64,000 bases of DNA from the NCBI RefSeq assembly GCF_000982825.1, contig NZ_CP011047.1, positions 372,001 through 436,000 on the forward strand. Reading direction: 5' to 3'. Under the pieces are notes generated by a model. That model did no database searches and was not told where the DNA came from. It saw only the letters and a list, made by a program, of their open reading frames with translations. The translations under genes and the position numbers were made by a program. Positions 1 through 9,159 of the stretch are shown piece after piece. The stretch's first letter is position 1. Each line of letters starts with the position of its first letter. The DNA comes from Cronobacter sakazakii (GTDB taxonomy: Bacteria > Pseudomonadota > Gammaproteobacteria > Enterobacterales > Enterobacteriaceae).

Positions 1-248
1 ACTTCCTGGCCGAGAATAATCACGCCTAATGCCCCTTCCGACTGCAACGCCTCGGTATCAACGCGGGTCAGCTCTTTGACTTTGACGCGCAGACGCGTCA
101 TGCAGGCGTCCACGCTCTCAATATTCTCCTGCCCGCCGAAATCCGCCACCAGACGCGCGATCTGCTCGCGCTCCTCTTCGGTTAACGTCTGGGTAGTGGC
201 GGGCTGCGGGCGGGTGACGTGGTGCAGAAACGATTTCAGGCTAACCAT
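1..248 (-). CDS. PTS glucose-family EIIB domain protein, N-terminal part (runs off window)
   Basis: The reading frame starts at the ATG at 246-248 (minus strand), behind a good AAGGAG ribosome site, and continues past the window edge. After about 25 leader residues the protein shows the glucose-family EIIB pattern, with the phospho-accepting cysteine in DACMTRLRV, followed by ALGVIILGQEV. EIIB domains pass phosphate from EIIA to the sugar carried by EIIC. A start directly with EIIB suggests a free-standing EIIB or a B-first permease; the rest lies outside the window. A terminator separates it from ganA, so it is probably a separate transcript. Substrate unknown. Confidence 0.75.
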   Translation of the reverse strand, partial: MVSLKSFLHHVTRPQPATTQTLTEEEREQIARLVADFGGQENIESVDACMTRLRVKVKELTRVDTEALQSEGALGVIILGQE

Positions 249-275
249 AGCGGCTCCTTTTTCAGACCAGATAAT

Positions 276-305
276 AAAAAAGCGCCCGTTCGGGTGAACG
301 GGCGC
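276..305 (-). terminator. Rho-independent terminator after the gan operon
   Basis: A perfect 9-bp stem (282-290 with 297-305, arm gcgcccgtt) with a 6-base loop is followed on the minus strand by six T. It lies just after the ganA stop and before the EIIB gene. Confidence 0.85.
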
Positions 306-317
306 GCAGGGAACAAC

Positions 318-2378
318 TCAGGCGAGGCGGCGGCGCAGAATGCGACAGCCCCAGGGGGCGAGCGACAGCCTGCCGCTCAGCGCGTCGCCGGTCAGCATAT
401 CGGCGCAGCCCTCCGGCAGCGTCACCGACTGCGGCGCGCCGGTGTAGTTTTCAACGAAGATAAACGCGGATTCGCCATCGTGGCGGGCATGCGCGGTGAC
501 GCCCGGCGGGAAATCCGCCGCCAGCGCGCGCGCAAGCGCCAGCTCGTTAATGATGTTGCCGAAGAAATCGCGCTGGAAGGCGAGATCGTTACGCGAGGCC
601 ACATACCAGGCTTTGCCCGCGCCAAACGCGTTCACCGTCACCGCCGCGCGTCCGGCATAGAAATCGTCGCGATAGGTGGCGAGCGCCGTCGCGCCTTCGG
701 TGTGGATGAGATCGCACAGATGGCGCACCTGATACGGTCCCTGCAAGCCCGCCTCGTTGCCCGCGAGCCCCTGAATCAGGTTGCGTTCGCCGTCGGCAAG
801 GCAGTCAATCTCTTCCGCCCAGATGCCCAGCAGCTTACGCAGCGGGCCGGGGAAACCGCCGAGATGGCAAAGATCGGTCTCGTTGACGATGCCGCTCCAG
901 TAGGTGGTCACGAAGTGGCCGCCCTGTTCGACAAAGGCTTCGGCGCGCTGCGCAAACCCGTCGCGCACCATGTAGAGCATCGGCGCGATAACCAGTTTAT
1001 AGCCGCTCAGATCGGCGTCGGCGTTAATGATATCGACCGCGATCCCCTGCTCCCAGAACGGCCGGTAGTGCTCGGCGACGGTCTTTTCATACTCCAGCCC
1101 CAGGTTGCGCGGCCCCTGCGCGTCATCCATCGCCCAGCGGCTTTCCCAGTCGAAAATCACCGCCACCTGCGCGTCCACGCGCGCGCCGACCACCGGATCA
1201 AGCTGGCTTAAGATATCGCCAAGCTGCGCCACTTCGCGCCCGATGCGGGTGTCGATATGACCGACGTGATCCACCACCGCGCCGTGGAATTTCTCCACCG
1301 AGCCGCGGCTCTTGCGCCACTGGAAGTACTGCACCGAATCCGCGCCGTGCGCCACCGCCTGGAGCGAAGAGAGAATATGCATGCCCGGCTTTTTCAGCTT
1401 GCTGGTGGGCTGCCAGTTGGTGGTTCCCGGCGTTGATTCCATCAGCACAAACGGTTTGCCGTGCTTTAAGGTGCGCATCAGGTCGTGGTACATCGCGGTG
1501 TAGCAGGCAAGCTCGGTTTCGTCTTTATCGCGGTGCCACATCGGGTAGCTGTCCCAGGAGATAAAGTCGAGCGGTTCGGCGAGCTGCCAGTAGTCGTAAT
1601 CGTAGAAATACTCCATGAAGTTGGTGGTGGCCGGTAATTCCGGGTTCACCGCCTTCAGCGGGGCCAGTTCGTGACGGCAGAAATCAGTGACCTGCGCGGT
1701 ATTAAAGCGCCGCCAGTCGAGATTCAGACCGTGAATAGAGTTTTCGCCCTGCGGCGCCGGGGATTCAATCTGCGACCAGTCGGTAAAGGTATGGCTCCAG
1801 AAGGTGCTCCACCACGCCTCGTTGAGTTTATCGAGCGTGCCGTAGCGCGCTTTCAGCCAGCCGCGGAAATTCTCCTGGCACAAATCGCAATGACACTCGC
1901 CGCCATATTCGTTGGAGATATGCCAGCCGAGCACCGCCGGATGGTGCGCGTAACGCTCCGCCAGCAGGCGATTGATGGTGGCGGTTTTGTCGCGATAGAC
2001 CGGCGAACTCATGCAGTGGTTGTGGCGGCCGCCATGCAGCGCCGGAACGCGGTCGCGCCCGACGCGCAGCACCTGCGGATACTTCTGCGACATCCAGGCC
2101 GGACGCGCGCCGCTCGGCGTGGCGAGAAACACGTGAATGCCGCCCTGATACAGCTTGTCGATAATCTCGTCTAGCCACTCGAAGCGAAACACGCCCTCTT
2201 CAGGCTCCAGTTTCGCCCAGCTAAAAATGCCCACCGACATCACGTTGCATTTCGCCTGCTGCATCATGGCGATATCGCTCTCTACCGTGCCGGGGTAGTT
2301 CTCCCACTGCTCCGGGTTATAGTCCGCACCGTGCAAAAGGGCGCTGACCTTCGGACTTAAAGGCGCAAATTTGTTCAT
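318..2378 (-). CDS. ganA: Beta-galactosidase, GH42 family (galactan side)
   Basis: A 686-residue enzyme that removes galactose from beta-1,4-galacto-oligosaccharides; it has no signal peptide, so it is expected in the cytoplasm. Visible GH42 marks are the N-terminal GADYNPEQW, the acid/base glutamate in HISNEYGGECHC, the nucleophile glutamate in LMESTPGTTNWQP, and the cysteine cluster CHCDLC that binds zinc in this family. Length matches GH42 enzymes (about 690). The ATG at 2378 has AGGAAG upstream. It is the last gene of the gan operon, 96 bp after ganB, and is followed by a strong terminator. Its neighbours (galactanase and ABC importer) point to GanA rather than a lactose-specific enzyme. 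Confidence 0.93.
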   Translation of the reverse strand: MNKFAPLSPKVSALLHGADYNPEQWENYPGTVESDIAMMQQAKCNVMSVGIFSWAKLEPEEGVFRFEWLDEIIDKLYQGGIHVFLATPSGARPAWMSQKYPQVLRVGRDRVPALHGGRHNHCMSSPVYRDKTATINRLLAERYAHHPAVLGWHISNEYGGECHCDLCQENFRGWLKARYGTLDKLNEAWWSTFWSHTFTDWSQIESPAPQGENSIHGLNLDWRRFNTAQVTDFCRHELAPLKAVNPELPATTNFMEYFYDYDYWQLAEPLDFISWDSYPMWHRDKDETELACYTAMYHDLMRTLKHGKPFVLMESTPGTTNWQPTSKLKKPGMHILSSLQAVAHGADSVQYFQWRKSRGSVEKFHGAVVDHVGHIDTRIGREVAQLGDILSQLDPVVGARVDAQVAVIFDWESRWAMDDAQGPRNLGLEYEKTVAEHYRPFWEQGIAVDIINADADLSGYKLVIAPMLYMVRDGFAQRAEAFVEQGGHFVTTYWSGIVNETDLCHLGGFPGPLRKLLGIWAEEIDCLADGERNLIQGLAGNEAGLQGPYQVRHLCDLIHTEGATALATYRDDFYAGRAAVTVNAFGAGKAWYVASRNDLAFQRDFFGNIINELALARALAADFPPGVTAHARHDGESAFIFVENYTGAPQSVTLPEGCADMLTGDALSGRLSLAPWGCRILRRRLA

Positions 2379-2474
2379 TTACAGGCTTCCTGATACGGCA
2401 TACCCGTCCGGCGTCACCCGGCGGGCGCGCGGCCTGCCAGGTGAAAGCATCAGGGTATAAATGGAATAAAAGGA

Positions 2475-3674
2475 TTAATTAAAGACTTTTACCGATGGCA
2501 GCACGTTGCCGTGGCAATCGAAAAACGCCTGGTTTTCGCGGGCGTTGCCGGTTTTCCATTCGTCATGGATATATTTCATGCCCGCAGGCGTCGCCCAGGT
2601 GTTCCCCGGTACGGCAATCCAGGCCGGCTCCCAGTAAAAAATGCCTTTGCCGCGATGGTTTTCGACGTTCGCCACGCTCTGCATCAGGTCATGCACGTAG
2701 TCGTACTGGCCCTGCACCGTCGCCGGGTAGCCGCCCTCTTTTTCCTCTTTCTGCTGGAAGCTGTTTTCGGCGTTGTCGCAGTTCTCCAGCGTGTACGCAT
2801 AGGCGGCTTCCACCACAATCACATCTTTGTTGTAGCGCTTGCTAATGTCGTCCATGTTGGCTTTCAGCGCGCTGATGGGGCCGTTCCAGTAGGTGTACAT
2901 GGAAAGACCAATGACATCGAACGGCACCTGGCGTTTGGTGATTTCATCGAACCACCAGCGGAAGGTGTCGTTTTTGGTGCCTTCGGCCAGATGCAGCATG
3001 ATTTTCACCTGCTCGCCCTGGGTCAGGTTTTCGCGCAGGCCGCTGATAGCAGCGTTCAGCAGCCCGGCGAGACGATCAAACTCGCCGCCGCCCTGCCCCC
3101 AGCTTTTGCCTTCCGGCCACAGAATGCCGCCGTTAATTTCATTGCCGATCTGCACCATATCCGGCAGCACGCCCGCCTTTTTGAATTCGGCGATGGTGTC
3201 GCGGGTGTAGTCGTGGATCGTGGTTTTGAGCTGGTCGTAGTTCTGGTTTTCCCAGGCTTTCGGCTTGAACTGCTTGCCGGGGTCGGTCCAGAAATCGCTG
3301 TAGTGGAAATCGAGCAGCAGGCGCATCCCCTGCGCTTTCACGCGTTTTGCCAGCGCAAGCGTGGTGGCGAGATCGTTGGTGCCGCCGCCGTAAGGCGCGC
3401 CCGCGCTGTCTTTCGGGTCAACCCACAGGCGCAGGCGCACGTAGTTCACGCCGTTCTCGCGCAAAATGGTCAGCGCGTCCTGTTGCTTGTGGTCAGCGTC
3501 GTAGAACTTCGCGCCCTGGCGCTCCAGCTCCGGCAGTGTGGAGATATCCGCACCTTTGATAAAATTCGCCGGGAGGTTAAGCGGCTTTGGCGTTATCTGC
3601 GTCATGTTGGCGGCGAAAGCGGAAAAACAGCAGGCCAGCGAGACAGCAAGCAGTGCGGGTTTACACAGTTTCAT
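2475..3674 (-). CDS. ganB: Arabinogalactan endo-beta-1,4-galactanase, GH53 family
   Basis: A 399-residue secreted enzyme that cuts beta-1,4-galactan chains of pectin (type I arabinogalactan) into short oligomers. Residues 1-21 form a signal peptide ending SAFA, so it acts in the periplasm or outside the cell. GH53 signatures are FIKGADISTLPELERQGAKF, the acid/base glutamate in VQIGNEINGGILWP and the nucleophile glutamate in VVEAAYAYT. It starts 4 bp after ganQ and is clearly co-transcribed with the ABC permeases. Two cysteines near the signal-peptide end leave a lipoprotein form possible, but the spacing is not a good lipobox. Confidence 0.94.
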   Translation of the reverse strand: MKLCKPALLAVSLACCFSAFAANMTQITPKPLNLPANFIKGADISTLPELERQGAKFYDADHKQQDALTILRENGVNYVRLRLWVDPKDSAGAPYGGGTNDLATTLALAKRVKAQGMRLLLDFHYSDFWTDPGKQFKPKAWENQNYDQLKTTIHDYTRDTIAEFKKAGVLPDMVQIGNEINGGILWPEGKSWGQGGGEFDRLAGLLNAAISGLRENLTQGEQVKIMLHLAEGTKNDTFRWWFDEITKRQVPFDVIGLSMYTYWNGPISALKANMDDISKRYNKDVIVVEAAYAYTLENCDNAENSFQQKEEKEGGYPATVQGQYDYVHDLMQSVANVENHRGKGIFYWEPAWIAVPGNTWATPAGMKYIHDEWKTGNARENQAFFDCHGNVLPSVKVFN

Positions 3675-3678
3675 CAGA

Positions 3679-4530
3679 TTATCCTTTGGTACTGCCGGAG
3701 GTCAGACCGGAGACGAAGTATTTTTGTAAGGCCAGATAGAGAATCGCGACCGGCACCGCAATCAGCACCGCGCCCGCGGCGTAGGTGGTGTAGCTCGCGC
3801 CCATCTTCTGCGCGACCAGGTTATAAAGCCCAATCGGCAGCGTGTATTTATCCGGCGTGCGCAGAATGGTGCTGGAGAGAATGAAATCCCCGAGCGGCCC
3901 GGTAAAAGAGAACAGCGCCACCACCGCCACAATCGGTTTAGAGAGCGGCATGATGATTTCGATGAAAATCCGGAAGTTGCTGGCGCCGTCCATGCGCGCG
4001 GATTCGTCGAGGTCTTTCGGAATAGCGTCCAGATAGCCTTTCATCAGGTACGTGTTCATCGGGATCATCCCGGCGACGTAAATCAGCACCAGCGCCAGGT
4101 GGCTGTTAATCAGCCCGAGCAGCTGCGAGAGCACGAAAATGGCGATCAGCGCGGAAAACTGCGGGATCATCTGCAACAGCAGGAACAGCATCAGCCCGTT
4201 CTGGCGGCCCTTAAAGCGAAAGCGCGAGAACGCATAGGCGGTGAAGCTGACGCTGATTAACGTCAGCACCATCGTCAGGAAGCTGATTTTCATCGAGTTC
4301 CAGTACCAGGTGACGTAATTCACCTGGCCGTTGAAGAGATCGGCGTAGTGCTGGAACGAGAGGTTTTCCGGAATTATCGAGCTGCTGAGCAGGCTGTTGC
4401 CCGCGTTCAGCGACGCGCCTACCGTCCAGATCAGCGGATAAATAATGATCGTGCTGACCGTCAGGATCAGCAGCCACGACAGCGAGAGCCGCAGCCACTT
4501 TTCCTGTTTCATGCTTTGTCTTTTAGCCAT
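3679..4530 (-). CDS. ganQ: Galacto-oligosaccharide ABC transporter permease, MalG type
   Basis: A 283-residue inner-membrane protein with about six membrane segments (for example residues 14-36, 72-94 and 250-270). It carries the EAA loop DESARMDGASNFRIFIEIIMPL, which docks the ATPase subunit. It pairs with the MalF-type permease encoded 9 bp upstream. MalG homologues are usually about 280-296 residues. The operon setting between galactanase and MalF/MalE-type genes assigns it to galactan oligomers. Confidence 0.9.
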   Translation of the reverse strand: MAKRQSMKQEKWLRLSLSWLLILTVSTIIIYPLIWTVGASLNAGNSLLSSSIIPENLSFQHYADLFNGQVNYVTWYWNSMKISFLTMVLTLISVSFTAYAFSRFRFKGRQNGLMLFLLLQMIPQFSALIAIFVLSQLLGLINSHLALVLIYVAGMIPMNTYLMKGYLDAIPKDLDESARMDGASNFRIFIEIIMPLSKPIVAVVALFSFTGPLGDFILSSTILRTPDKYTLPIGLYNLVAQKMGASYTTYAAGAVLIAVPVAILYLALQKYFVSGLTSGSTKG

Positions 4531-4539
4531 GGTGTCTCC

Positions 4540-5847
4540 TTATGCCGTCTCGTCATTTTTGAACGACTTCGTGGCGCGGAACTGCCACAGCGCCAGCCCC
4601 ACCACAAAAATGGAGAGCAGAATGGTTATCGTCGCGGCGATGGCGTACTGGGACGAAGACATCGTCAGCTTGTAGATCCACGAGACCAGAATATCGGTGC
4701 CGCCCGCGTTGGAGCCGGCCACCGCAGGCCCGCCGTTGTTAAACAGGTAGATGATGTTGAAGTTGTTAAAGTTGAACGTGTATTGCGTGATGATGATGGG
4801 CGCAATCGCGTAGAGCACCAGCGGCAGCGTAATGGTGCGCAGGCGCGTCCAGGTGCTGGCCCCATCCATTTTCGCGGCCTCATACAAATCATCCGGGATC
4901 GCCTGCAGCACGCCGGTGGTCATCGCGAAGACAAACGGGAAGCCAAGCCACGTCTGCATCACGATGAGCGCGGTTTTGGTCCAGAACGGATCGGTCATCC
5001 AGGGTTTCGGCGCGATGTTGAAGAACGCCAGGATCGCGTTGTTAATCACCCCGAAGCTGTCGTTAAACATCCCGGCGAACACCAGAATGGTGACAAAGCC
5101 CGGCACCGCCCACGGCAGAATGAAAATGGTGCGGATAAGCGGCTTAAAGCGCAGATCTTTCTGGTTCACCAGAATCGCCAGCAGCACGCCCACGGTGCAC
5201 TGGAATGTGGTGGCGAGCAGGGTCCAGACCACCGTCCACTGCAACACGTCAAAGAATGTCGAGCGCCAGATGGAGAGCGTGAAAATATTGACGAAATTCT
5301 TAAGCCCCACCCAGTCCACTAGCTTCGCAGGCGGCGTGTGGTAGAGGTTGTAGTTGGTGAACGCGATGGCGAAACCAAAAAGGATCGGGAATACGACCAG
5401 GAACACCAGCAGAATAAAGCCGGGCGCAATCATCAGATACGGAAAGCCGTCCGAGAGCAGCAGCTGGTACTGTTTACGCACGCTGTTAAGCGTCAGCCCT
5501 TCGTCGCGGCGCTTGCCGTTCACCCACGCGTCGCGCAGCGAGAAGTAATAGACCGTCAGCCCAAAGCCCACCACCAGCAGGCTCAGAATCCCTTCTGCCA
5601 GCAGGAAGATGGAGTTGTCGCGCGGCACCTCTTCACCGAGCGTATAAAGCCCCCACAGCCCCACACGCAGGAAATCGTGAAACACCCCGAGAAAGCTTGC
5701 GAGCAACACCAGAAAGGTGACGCCTTTTAGCCACTGACGGTTATAAAACTGGCCCACGCCCGGCAACAGAGCGCAGAGCAGCGCGCACCAGGCGTGTCGG
5801 CCCGCCCCTCGGGCAACGGGCATCTTTTCGCTGGGACTGATAATCAC
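4540..5847 (-). CDS. ganP: Galacto-oligosaccharide ABC transporter permease, MalF type
   Basis: A 435-residue inner-membrane permease. An N-terminal block with several helices (about residues 22-105) precedes the core permease domain, which ends around residue 425. The EAA loop YEAAKMDGASTWTRLRTITL contacts the ATPase. GanP homologues are close to this length, shorter than MalF of E. coli (514) because the large periplasmic P2 loop is small. The gene follows ganO, separated by an 85-bp gap with a GC-rich hairpin. Confidence 0.9.
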   Translation of the reverse strand: MIISPSEKMPVARGAGRHAWCALLCALLPGVGQFYNRQWLKGVTFLVLLASFLGVFHDFLRVGLWGLYTLGEEVPRDNSIFLLAEGILSLLVVGFGLTVYYFSLRDAWVNGKRRDEGLTLNSVRKQYQLLLSDGFPYLMIAPGFILLVFLVVFPILFGFAIAFTNYNLYHTPPAKLVDWVGLKNFVNIFTLSIWRSTFFDVLQWTVVWTLLATTFQCTVGVLLAILVNQKDLRFKPLIRTIFILPWAVPGFVTILVFAGMFNDSFGVINNAILAFFNIAPKPWMTDPFWTKTALIVMQTWLGFPFVFAMTTGVLQAIPDDLYEAAKMDGASTWTRLRTITLPLVLYAIAPIIITQYTFNFNNFNIIYLFNNGGPAVAGSNAGGTDILVSWIYKLTMSSSQYAIAATITILLSIFVVGLALWQFRATKSFKNDETA

Positions 5848-5862
5848 ACACGGCTCCTTCTG

Positions 5863-5884
5863 AAAACGGGAGGCGCCCCTCCCG
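5863..5884 (-). terminator. Intercistronic hairpin between ganO and ganP
   Basis: A 7-bp perfect stem (5867-5873 with 5878-5884, cgggagg/cctcccg), followed on the minus strand by TTTT only. The same position in maltose-type operons often carries a hairpin that stabilises the binding-protein mRNA or partly stops transcription. Here it would keep GanO more abundant than the permeases (inference). Confidence 0.5.
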
Positions 5885-5932
5885 CTTTTAACGGTTCATC
5901 CGGCGACGCCCGCAGACGCCGCCGGGTACGGC

Positions 5933-7156
5933 TTACTGATTACTGGCCTGCATCGCTTCGATCTGCATGGTTATCTGTTTCACCGCGTTATCGAGCGCGG
6001 TTTTCGGCTCCTGCTTGCCGGTGACGCTCAGCTCCAGCGCCGCGTTGGCAGGCGCCCACACTTCGCCCATTTCAGGAATGCCCGGCATCGCGCTGGCGCG
6101 TGCCGCCTGTACGGCCACCGCACTCGCTTTCTGGTCGCCTTTAATTACCGGATCGTCCATCAGCGCCACCAGCGGCGGGATCTCGCGGGTCGCGATGTAG
6201 CGCGTTTTCACATACTGCGGCTGGTTGATGAACTCAATAAACTGCTGCGCCAGGGCTTTGTCTTTGCTCCAGGTGGAAACCACGTAGCCTTTCACGCCGA
6301 GGAACGAGCTCATCGGTTTGCCGTCCGGCAGCGTCGGCAGCGGCGCCACGCCGTAGTTAATGCCTGCGGCTTCGTAAGGCTGGAACGCCCACGGGCCGTT
6401 AATCACCGCCGCCGCTTTTTTCTCGGTAAACAGCGAATCGATGGCGTTCAGGCCGTTATCGCCGATGATCCCGGCCGGGAAGACGCCGTCGGCATAGAAT
6501 TTTTTCAGGAAGGTGACGGCTTCCACCGCGCCGGGCTTGTTGAGGCCGACATCCAGCGGGTTAAAGCCGCCTTTGTCGTTTTTCCCGAAGATGTAGCCGC
6601 CCATCGGGCCGATAGCGCCCCAGCTGTAGTAAATCTGGTCAAACTTGGCGAGCAGGCCGTACTGGTTTTTCGCGCGCTGCGCTTTGGAGAAGTCATACCA
6701 GGCCTGCAGGCTGTCGAACGGCTTTTCCACCAGATCTTTGTTGTAGATAAGCACCAGCGTTTCAACGGCTTTCGGCACGCCGTACTGGGCGTTATCCATG
6801 CGGAACGCCGCAATGGAAGATGGCGTAAAGGCGTCGGTCTGCGCTTTATCAAGCGTCAGCGGCGATAGCAGCCCCTGCACCACCGCGCCGCCCAGCTGAT
6901 CGTTTGGGATCACCAGCACATCCGGGCCGATCCCCGCCGGGCCGTCGAGACGCAGTTTTTCCAGCTGTTGGGCGAACGGCATCTCCTGCATGTTCACTTT
7001 CACGTCGTACTGCTTTTCAAAAGCCGCCACGGCATCCTTAATTCCGGCGGATTTTTTAATGTCTTCCCACACGTTAAGCTGTCGGGTCGCCGCGCTGGCA
7101 CCAGCGCTGACCATCAGGGCGGAGAGAACCAGGGCGGTAAGGATGTTCTTTTTCAT
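5933..7156 (-). CDS. ganO: Galacto-oligosaccharide ABC transporter, periplasmic binding protein (MalE type)
   Basis: A 407-residue periplasmic protein. I chose the ATG at 7156 (MKKNILTALVLSALMVSAGASA) because it begins a typical signal peptide cut after ASA and has GAGGTT upstream; the frame is open 27 bp further but adds an unlikely leader. The mature part has the MalE fold: LNVWEDIKKSAGIKDAVAAF near the start, INGPWAFQPYEAAGINYGVAPLP in the middle, then the C-terminal lobe. It should capture galactan oligomers for GanPQ. First gene of the minus-strand operon. Confidence 0.9.
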   Translation of the reverse strand: MKKNILTALVLSALMVSAGASAATRQLNVWEDIKKSAGIKDAVAAFEKQYDVKVNMQEMPFAQQLEKLRLDGPAGIGPDVLVIPNDQLGGAVVQGLLSPLTLDKAQTDAFTPSSIAAFRMDNAQYGVPKAVETLVLIYNKDLVEKPFDSLQAWYDFSKAQRAKNQYGLLAKFDQIYYSWGAIGPMGGYIFGKNDKGGFNPLDVGLNKPGAVEAVTFLKKFYADGVFPAGIIGDNGLNAIDSLFTEKKAAAVINGPWAFQPYEAAGINYGVAPLPTLPDGKPMSSFLGVKGYVVSTWSKDKALAQQFIEFINQPQYVKTRYIATREIPPLVALMDDPVIKGDQKASAVAVQAARASAMPGIPEMGEVWAPANAALELSVTGKQEPKTALDNAVKQITMQIEAMQASNQ

Positions 7157-7329
7157 TATCAACCTCATGTGAAGGTATAACAATTAAGTCGTTTTTATTT
7201 GGTGCTTCGCTTCTGTTTTAAAACTCAACCGCTGTAACCACGCAGCCTGCGAAAGCCCACTCAGCGCGTTTCCATTTTGTTATACGCTACGCTGCCAACC
7301 CTGATAACTCTACAAAAAACTGTGCGTTG

Positions 7330-7345
7330 TGTGATCGTCGTTACA
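7330..7345. promoter_or_regulatory. Candidate CRP site in the ganO / ATPase divergent region
   Basis: The 359-bp gap 7157-7515 must hold the promoters for ganO (minus) and the ATPase gene (plus). It contains TGTGA-tcgtcg-TTACA, one mismatch from the CRP consensus TGTGA-N6-TCACA. cAMP-CRP control of a sugar cluster is expected. No MalT-like or LacI-like operator could be assigned by eye, and no regulator gene lies next to the cluster in this window. Confidence 0.5.
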
Positions 7346-7515
7346 GAAATGAAAACCGGCGATAGGGGGCGAAATCCGGGGAAGTTATAGTCATGACACT
7401 GATTTAAAGCCGTTGCGTATCACTCCGCTGAATTGTTACACGTAATACAAAATAAGGTTCAGCGCCCGTCAGAAACGCCCGCGGCCACCACGGCTTACAC
7501 TTTCGAGGAACCCTG

Positions 7516-8625
7516 ATGTCCAGCATAAGACTGAGGAATGTCACCAAACGGTTCGGGAAAACCGAAACCCTGCACAATATCAATCTCGATATTGCCGACG
7601 GCGAATTTGCGGTGTTCGTCGGGCCGTCCGGCTGCGGAAAGTCCACGCTGCTGCGCATGATCGCGGGCCTTGAAGAGGTGAGCGACGGCGAGGTGCTGAT
7701 TGGCGATGAGGTGATGAACGATGTCGCGCCCGCGCACCGCGGCGTGGCGATGGTTTTTCAGTCCTACGCGCTCTACCCGCACATGACGGTGGCGGAGAAC
7801 ATGGGCTACGGGCTGAAGGTCAATAAAGTGCCGAAAGATCAGATCCGTCATCAGGTGGAGATGGTGGCGAAAACGCTGCAACTCTCGCACCTGCTGGACC
7901 GCAAACCCAAACAGCTCTCCGGCGGCCAGCGCCAGCGCGTGGCGATTGGCCGCGCGATTGTGCGTAACCCGCAGGTGTTTATGTTCGACGAGCCGCTCTC
8001 GAACCTTGACGCTGAACTGCGCGTTGAGATGCGTCTGCATATCGCGAGGCTCCACCAGGAGCTGAAAACCACGATGGTGTATGTCACGCACGATCAGGTC
8101 GAGGCGATGACGCTCGCCGATAAAATCGTGGTGATGAATTACGGCAAGGTGGAGCAGATGGGCTCACCGATGGCGCTTTACTACAACCCGGTGAATAAAT
8201 TCGTGGCCGGGTTTATCGGCTCGCCGAAGATGAATTTCCTGCCAGCCACCGTGGCGCGCTGGGAAGAAGGCGCGCTGGACGTCACGCTCTCGCAGGGCAA
8301 AACGCTGCGGCTCGCCATTCACACCGCGCCGCTGAAGCAAGGCGATGCGGTGACGCTGGGTATTCGCCCGGAGCATCTCTCCACCGGCGCGCAGACGGAA
8401 GCCTCGTTAACCTTTAACTGCGAAGTGGTGGAGCGCCTTGGCAACAACACGTACCTGTTTGGCCAGTGTTACGGGCATGACAACGTGAAAATTCTGCTAC
8501 CGGGCGACGTGCATTTCAGCCCGTGGCAGGCGGTGGAAGTGGGCTTTAACCCGCGCGACTGTATGGTGTTTGACGCCGACGGCCTGCGCATCAGCGCCGA
8601 AACGGACGTCCCGCACGCGCATTAA
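7516..8625 (+). CDS. Sugar ABC transporter ATP-binding protein (MalK/UgpC/MsmX type)
   Basis: A 369-residue cytoplasmic ATPase that powers an ABC sugar importer, here most likely GanOPQ. Walker A is GPSGCGKST (about residues 36-44), the signature LSGGQRQRVAIGRA, and Walker B FMFDEPLSNLDAEL; the H-loop is VTHDQVEAMTLADKI. The C-terminal 130 residues form the MalK-type TOBE/regulatory domain. The ATG at 7516 follows GAGGAACCCTG. It is divergent from ganO, the maltose-divergon layout. It might serve further CUT1 transporters, as MsmX does in Bacillus. Confidence 0.9.
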   Translation: MSSIRLRNVTKRFGKTETLHNINLDIADGEFAVFVGPSGCGKSTLLRMIAGLEEVSDGEVLIGDEVMNDVAPAHRGVAMVFQSYALYPHMTVAENMGYGLKVNKVPKDQIRHQVEMVAKTLQLSHLLDRKPKQLSGGQRQRVAIGRAIVRNPQVFMFDEPLSNLDAELRVEMRLHIARLHQELKTTMVYVTHDQVEAMTLADKIVVMNYGKVEQMGSPMALYYNPVNKFVAGFIGSPKMNFLPATVARWEEGALDVTLSQGKTLRLAIHTAPLKQGDAVTLGIRPEHLSTGAQTEASLTFNCEVVERLGNNTYLFGQCYGHDNVKILLPGDVHFSPWQAVEVGFNPRDCMVFDADGLRISAETDVPHAH

Positions 8626-8706
8626 TGTTCTCCTGCGTCGGTCCAGGGCGGGCCGACGATTTTCCCGCCGCTTTTCGGATTTCACAAAGGTTCCTTCCCC
8701 TAATCG

Positions 8707-8722
8707 CTGTATATAATACCAG
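8707..8722. promoter_or_regulatory. LexA (SOS) box upstream of the symE-like gene
   Basis: The sequence is CTG-tatataatac-CAG, exactly the CTG-N10-CAG LexA form with an AT-rich centre. It lies 40-56 bp before the ATG and overlaps a TATAAT-like element. E. coli symE is a known LexA-repressed gene, so the box supports both the gene call and SOS induction. Confidence 0.8.
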
Positions 8723-8762
8723 TATTTTGCAGGCTGGCTTTGCTGCCGTTTAAGGAGGAACT

Positions 8763-9125
8763 ATGTCGACATTATCCGTGCTCCCTGAAGTTTTACCCGA
8801 GGCGCTGGCGTTACCCGCGCCCGCCGCGCTGACCGAGCTGCGCCGCATCCGCGTGAGCTACGCCAGCCGCTTTCATGACGGCGTGAGCCTTGCCGCGCTG
8901 ACGCTTCGCGGCAAATGGCTGGAGGAAGCCGGTTTCCCTACCGGCACCGATGCAGATGTGCGGGTGATGCCCGGCTGTATTGTCATTACGGCGCGCGCGC
9001 CGGAGCCGGAAGATCCGCCGCTGTTGAGATCCCTGCGCCGCGTCTGCAAGCTGTCGGTGCGCAAGCAACAACAGGTGCAGGAGTTCATCGAGGTCATCGC
9101 CGGCAAGCGTAAAAAGAAAGTGTGA
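8763..9125 (+). CDS. symE: SymE-family type I toxin
   Basis: A 120-residue protein. Residues about 50-78 match the SymE core (LTLRGKWLEEAGFPTGTDADVRVMPGCIVIT), the AbrB-like fold of SOS-induced SymE, whose translation in E. coli is blocked by the antisense RNA SymR. An alanine/proline-rich stretch precedes the core and a basic tail KRKKKV ends the protein. RBS AAGGAGG lies 6 bp before the ATG. The LexA box upstream agrees with SOS control. Position beside yjiS/yjiR/yjiN matches the symE neighbourhood of E. coli. A SymR-like antisense RNA could not be confirmed by eye. Confidence 0.8.
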   Translation: MSTLSVLPEVLPEALALPAPAALTELRRIRVSYASRFHDGVSLAALTLRGKWLEEAGFPTGTDADVRVMPGCIVITARAPEPEDPPLLRSLRRVCKLSVRKQQQVQEFIEVIAGKRKKKV

Positions 9126-9159
9126 ATGCGCGCGGGCAACACGCCGCCCGCGCCGGGGT

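Noticed and set aside
219..1211. Long plus-strand frame opposite ganA
   Set aside because: Shadow of the high-GC ganA codons; very arginine-rich, no ribosome site, no family.
2511..3884. 457-codon plus-strand frame opposite ganB and ganQ
   Set aside because: Antisense shadow of two clearly recognised genes.
8740..8800. SymR antisense RNA opposite the symE start
   Set aside because: No convincing minus-strand promoter and terminator pair could be read by eye.
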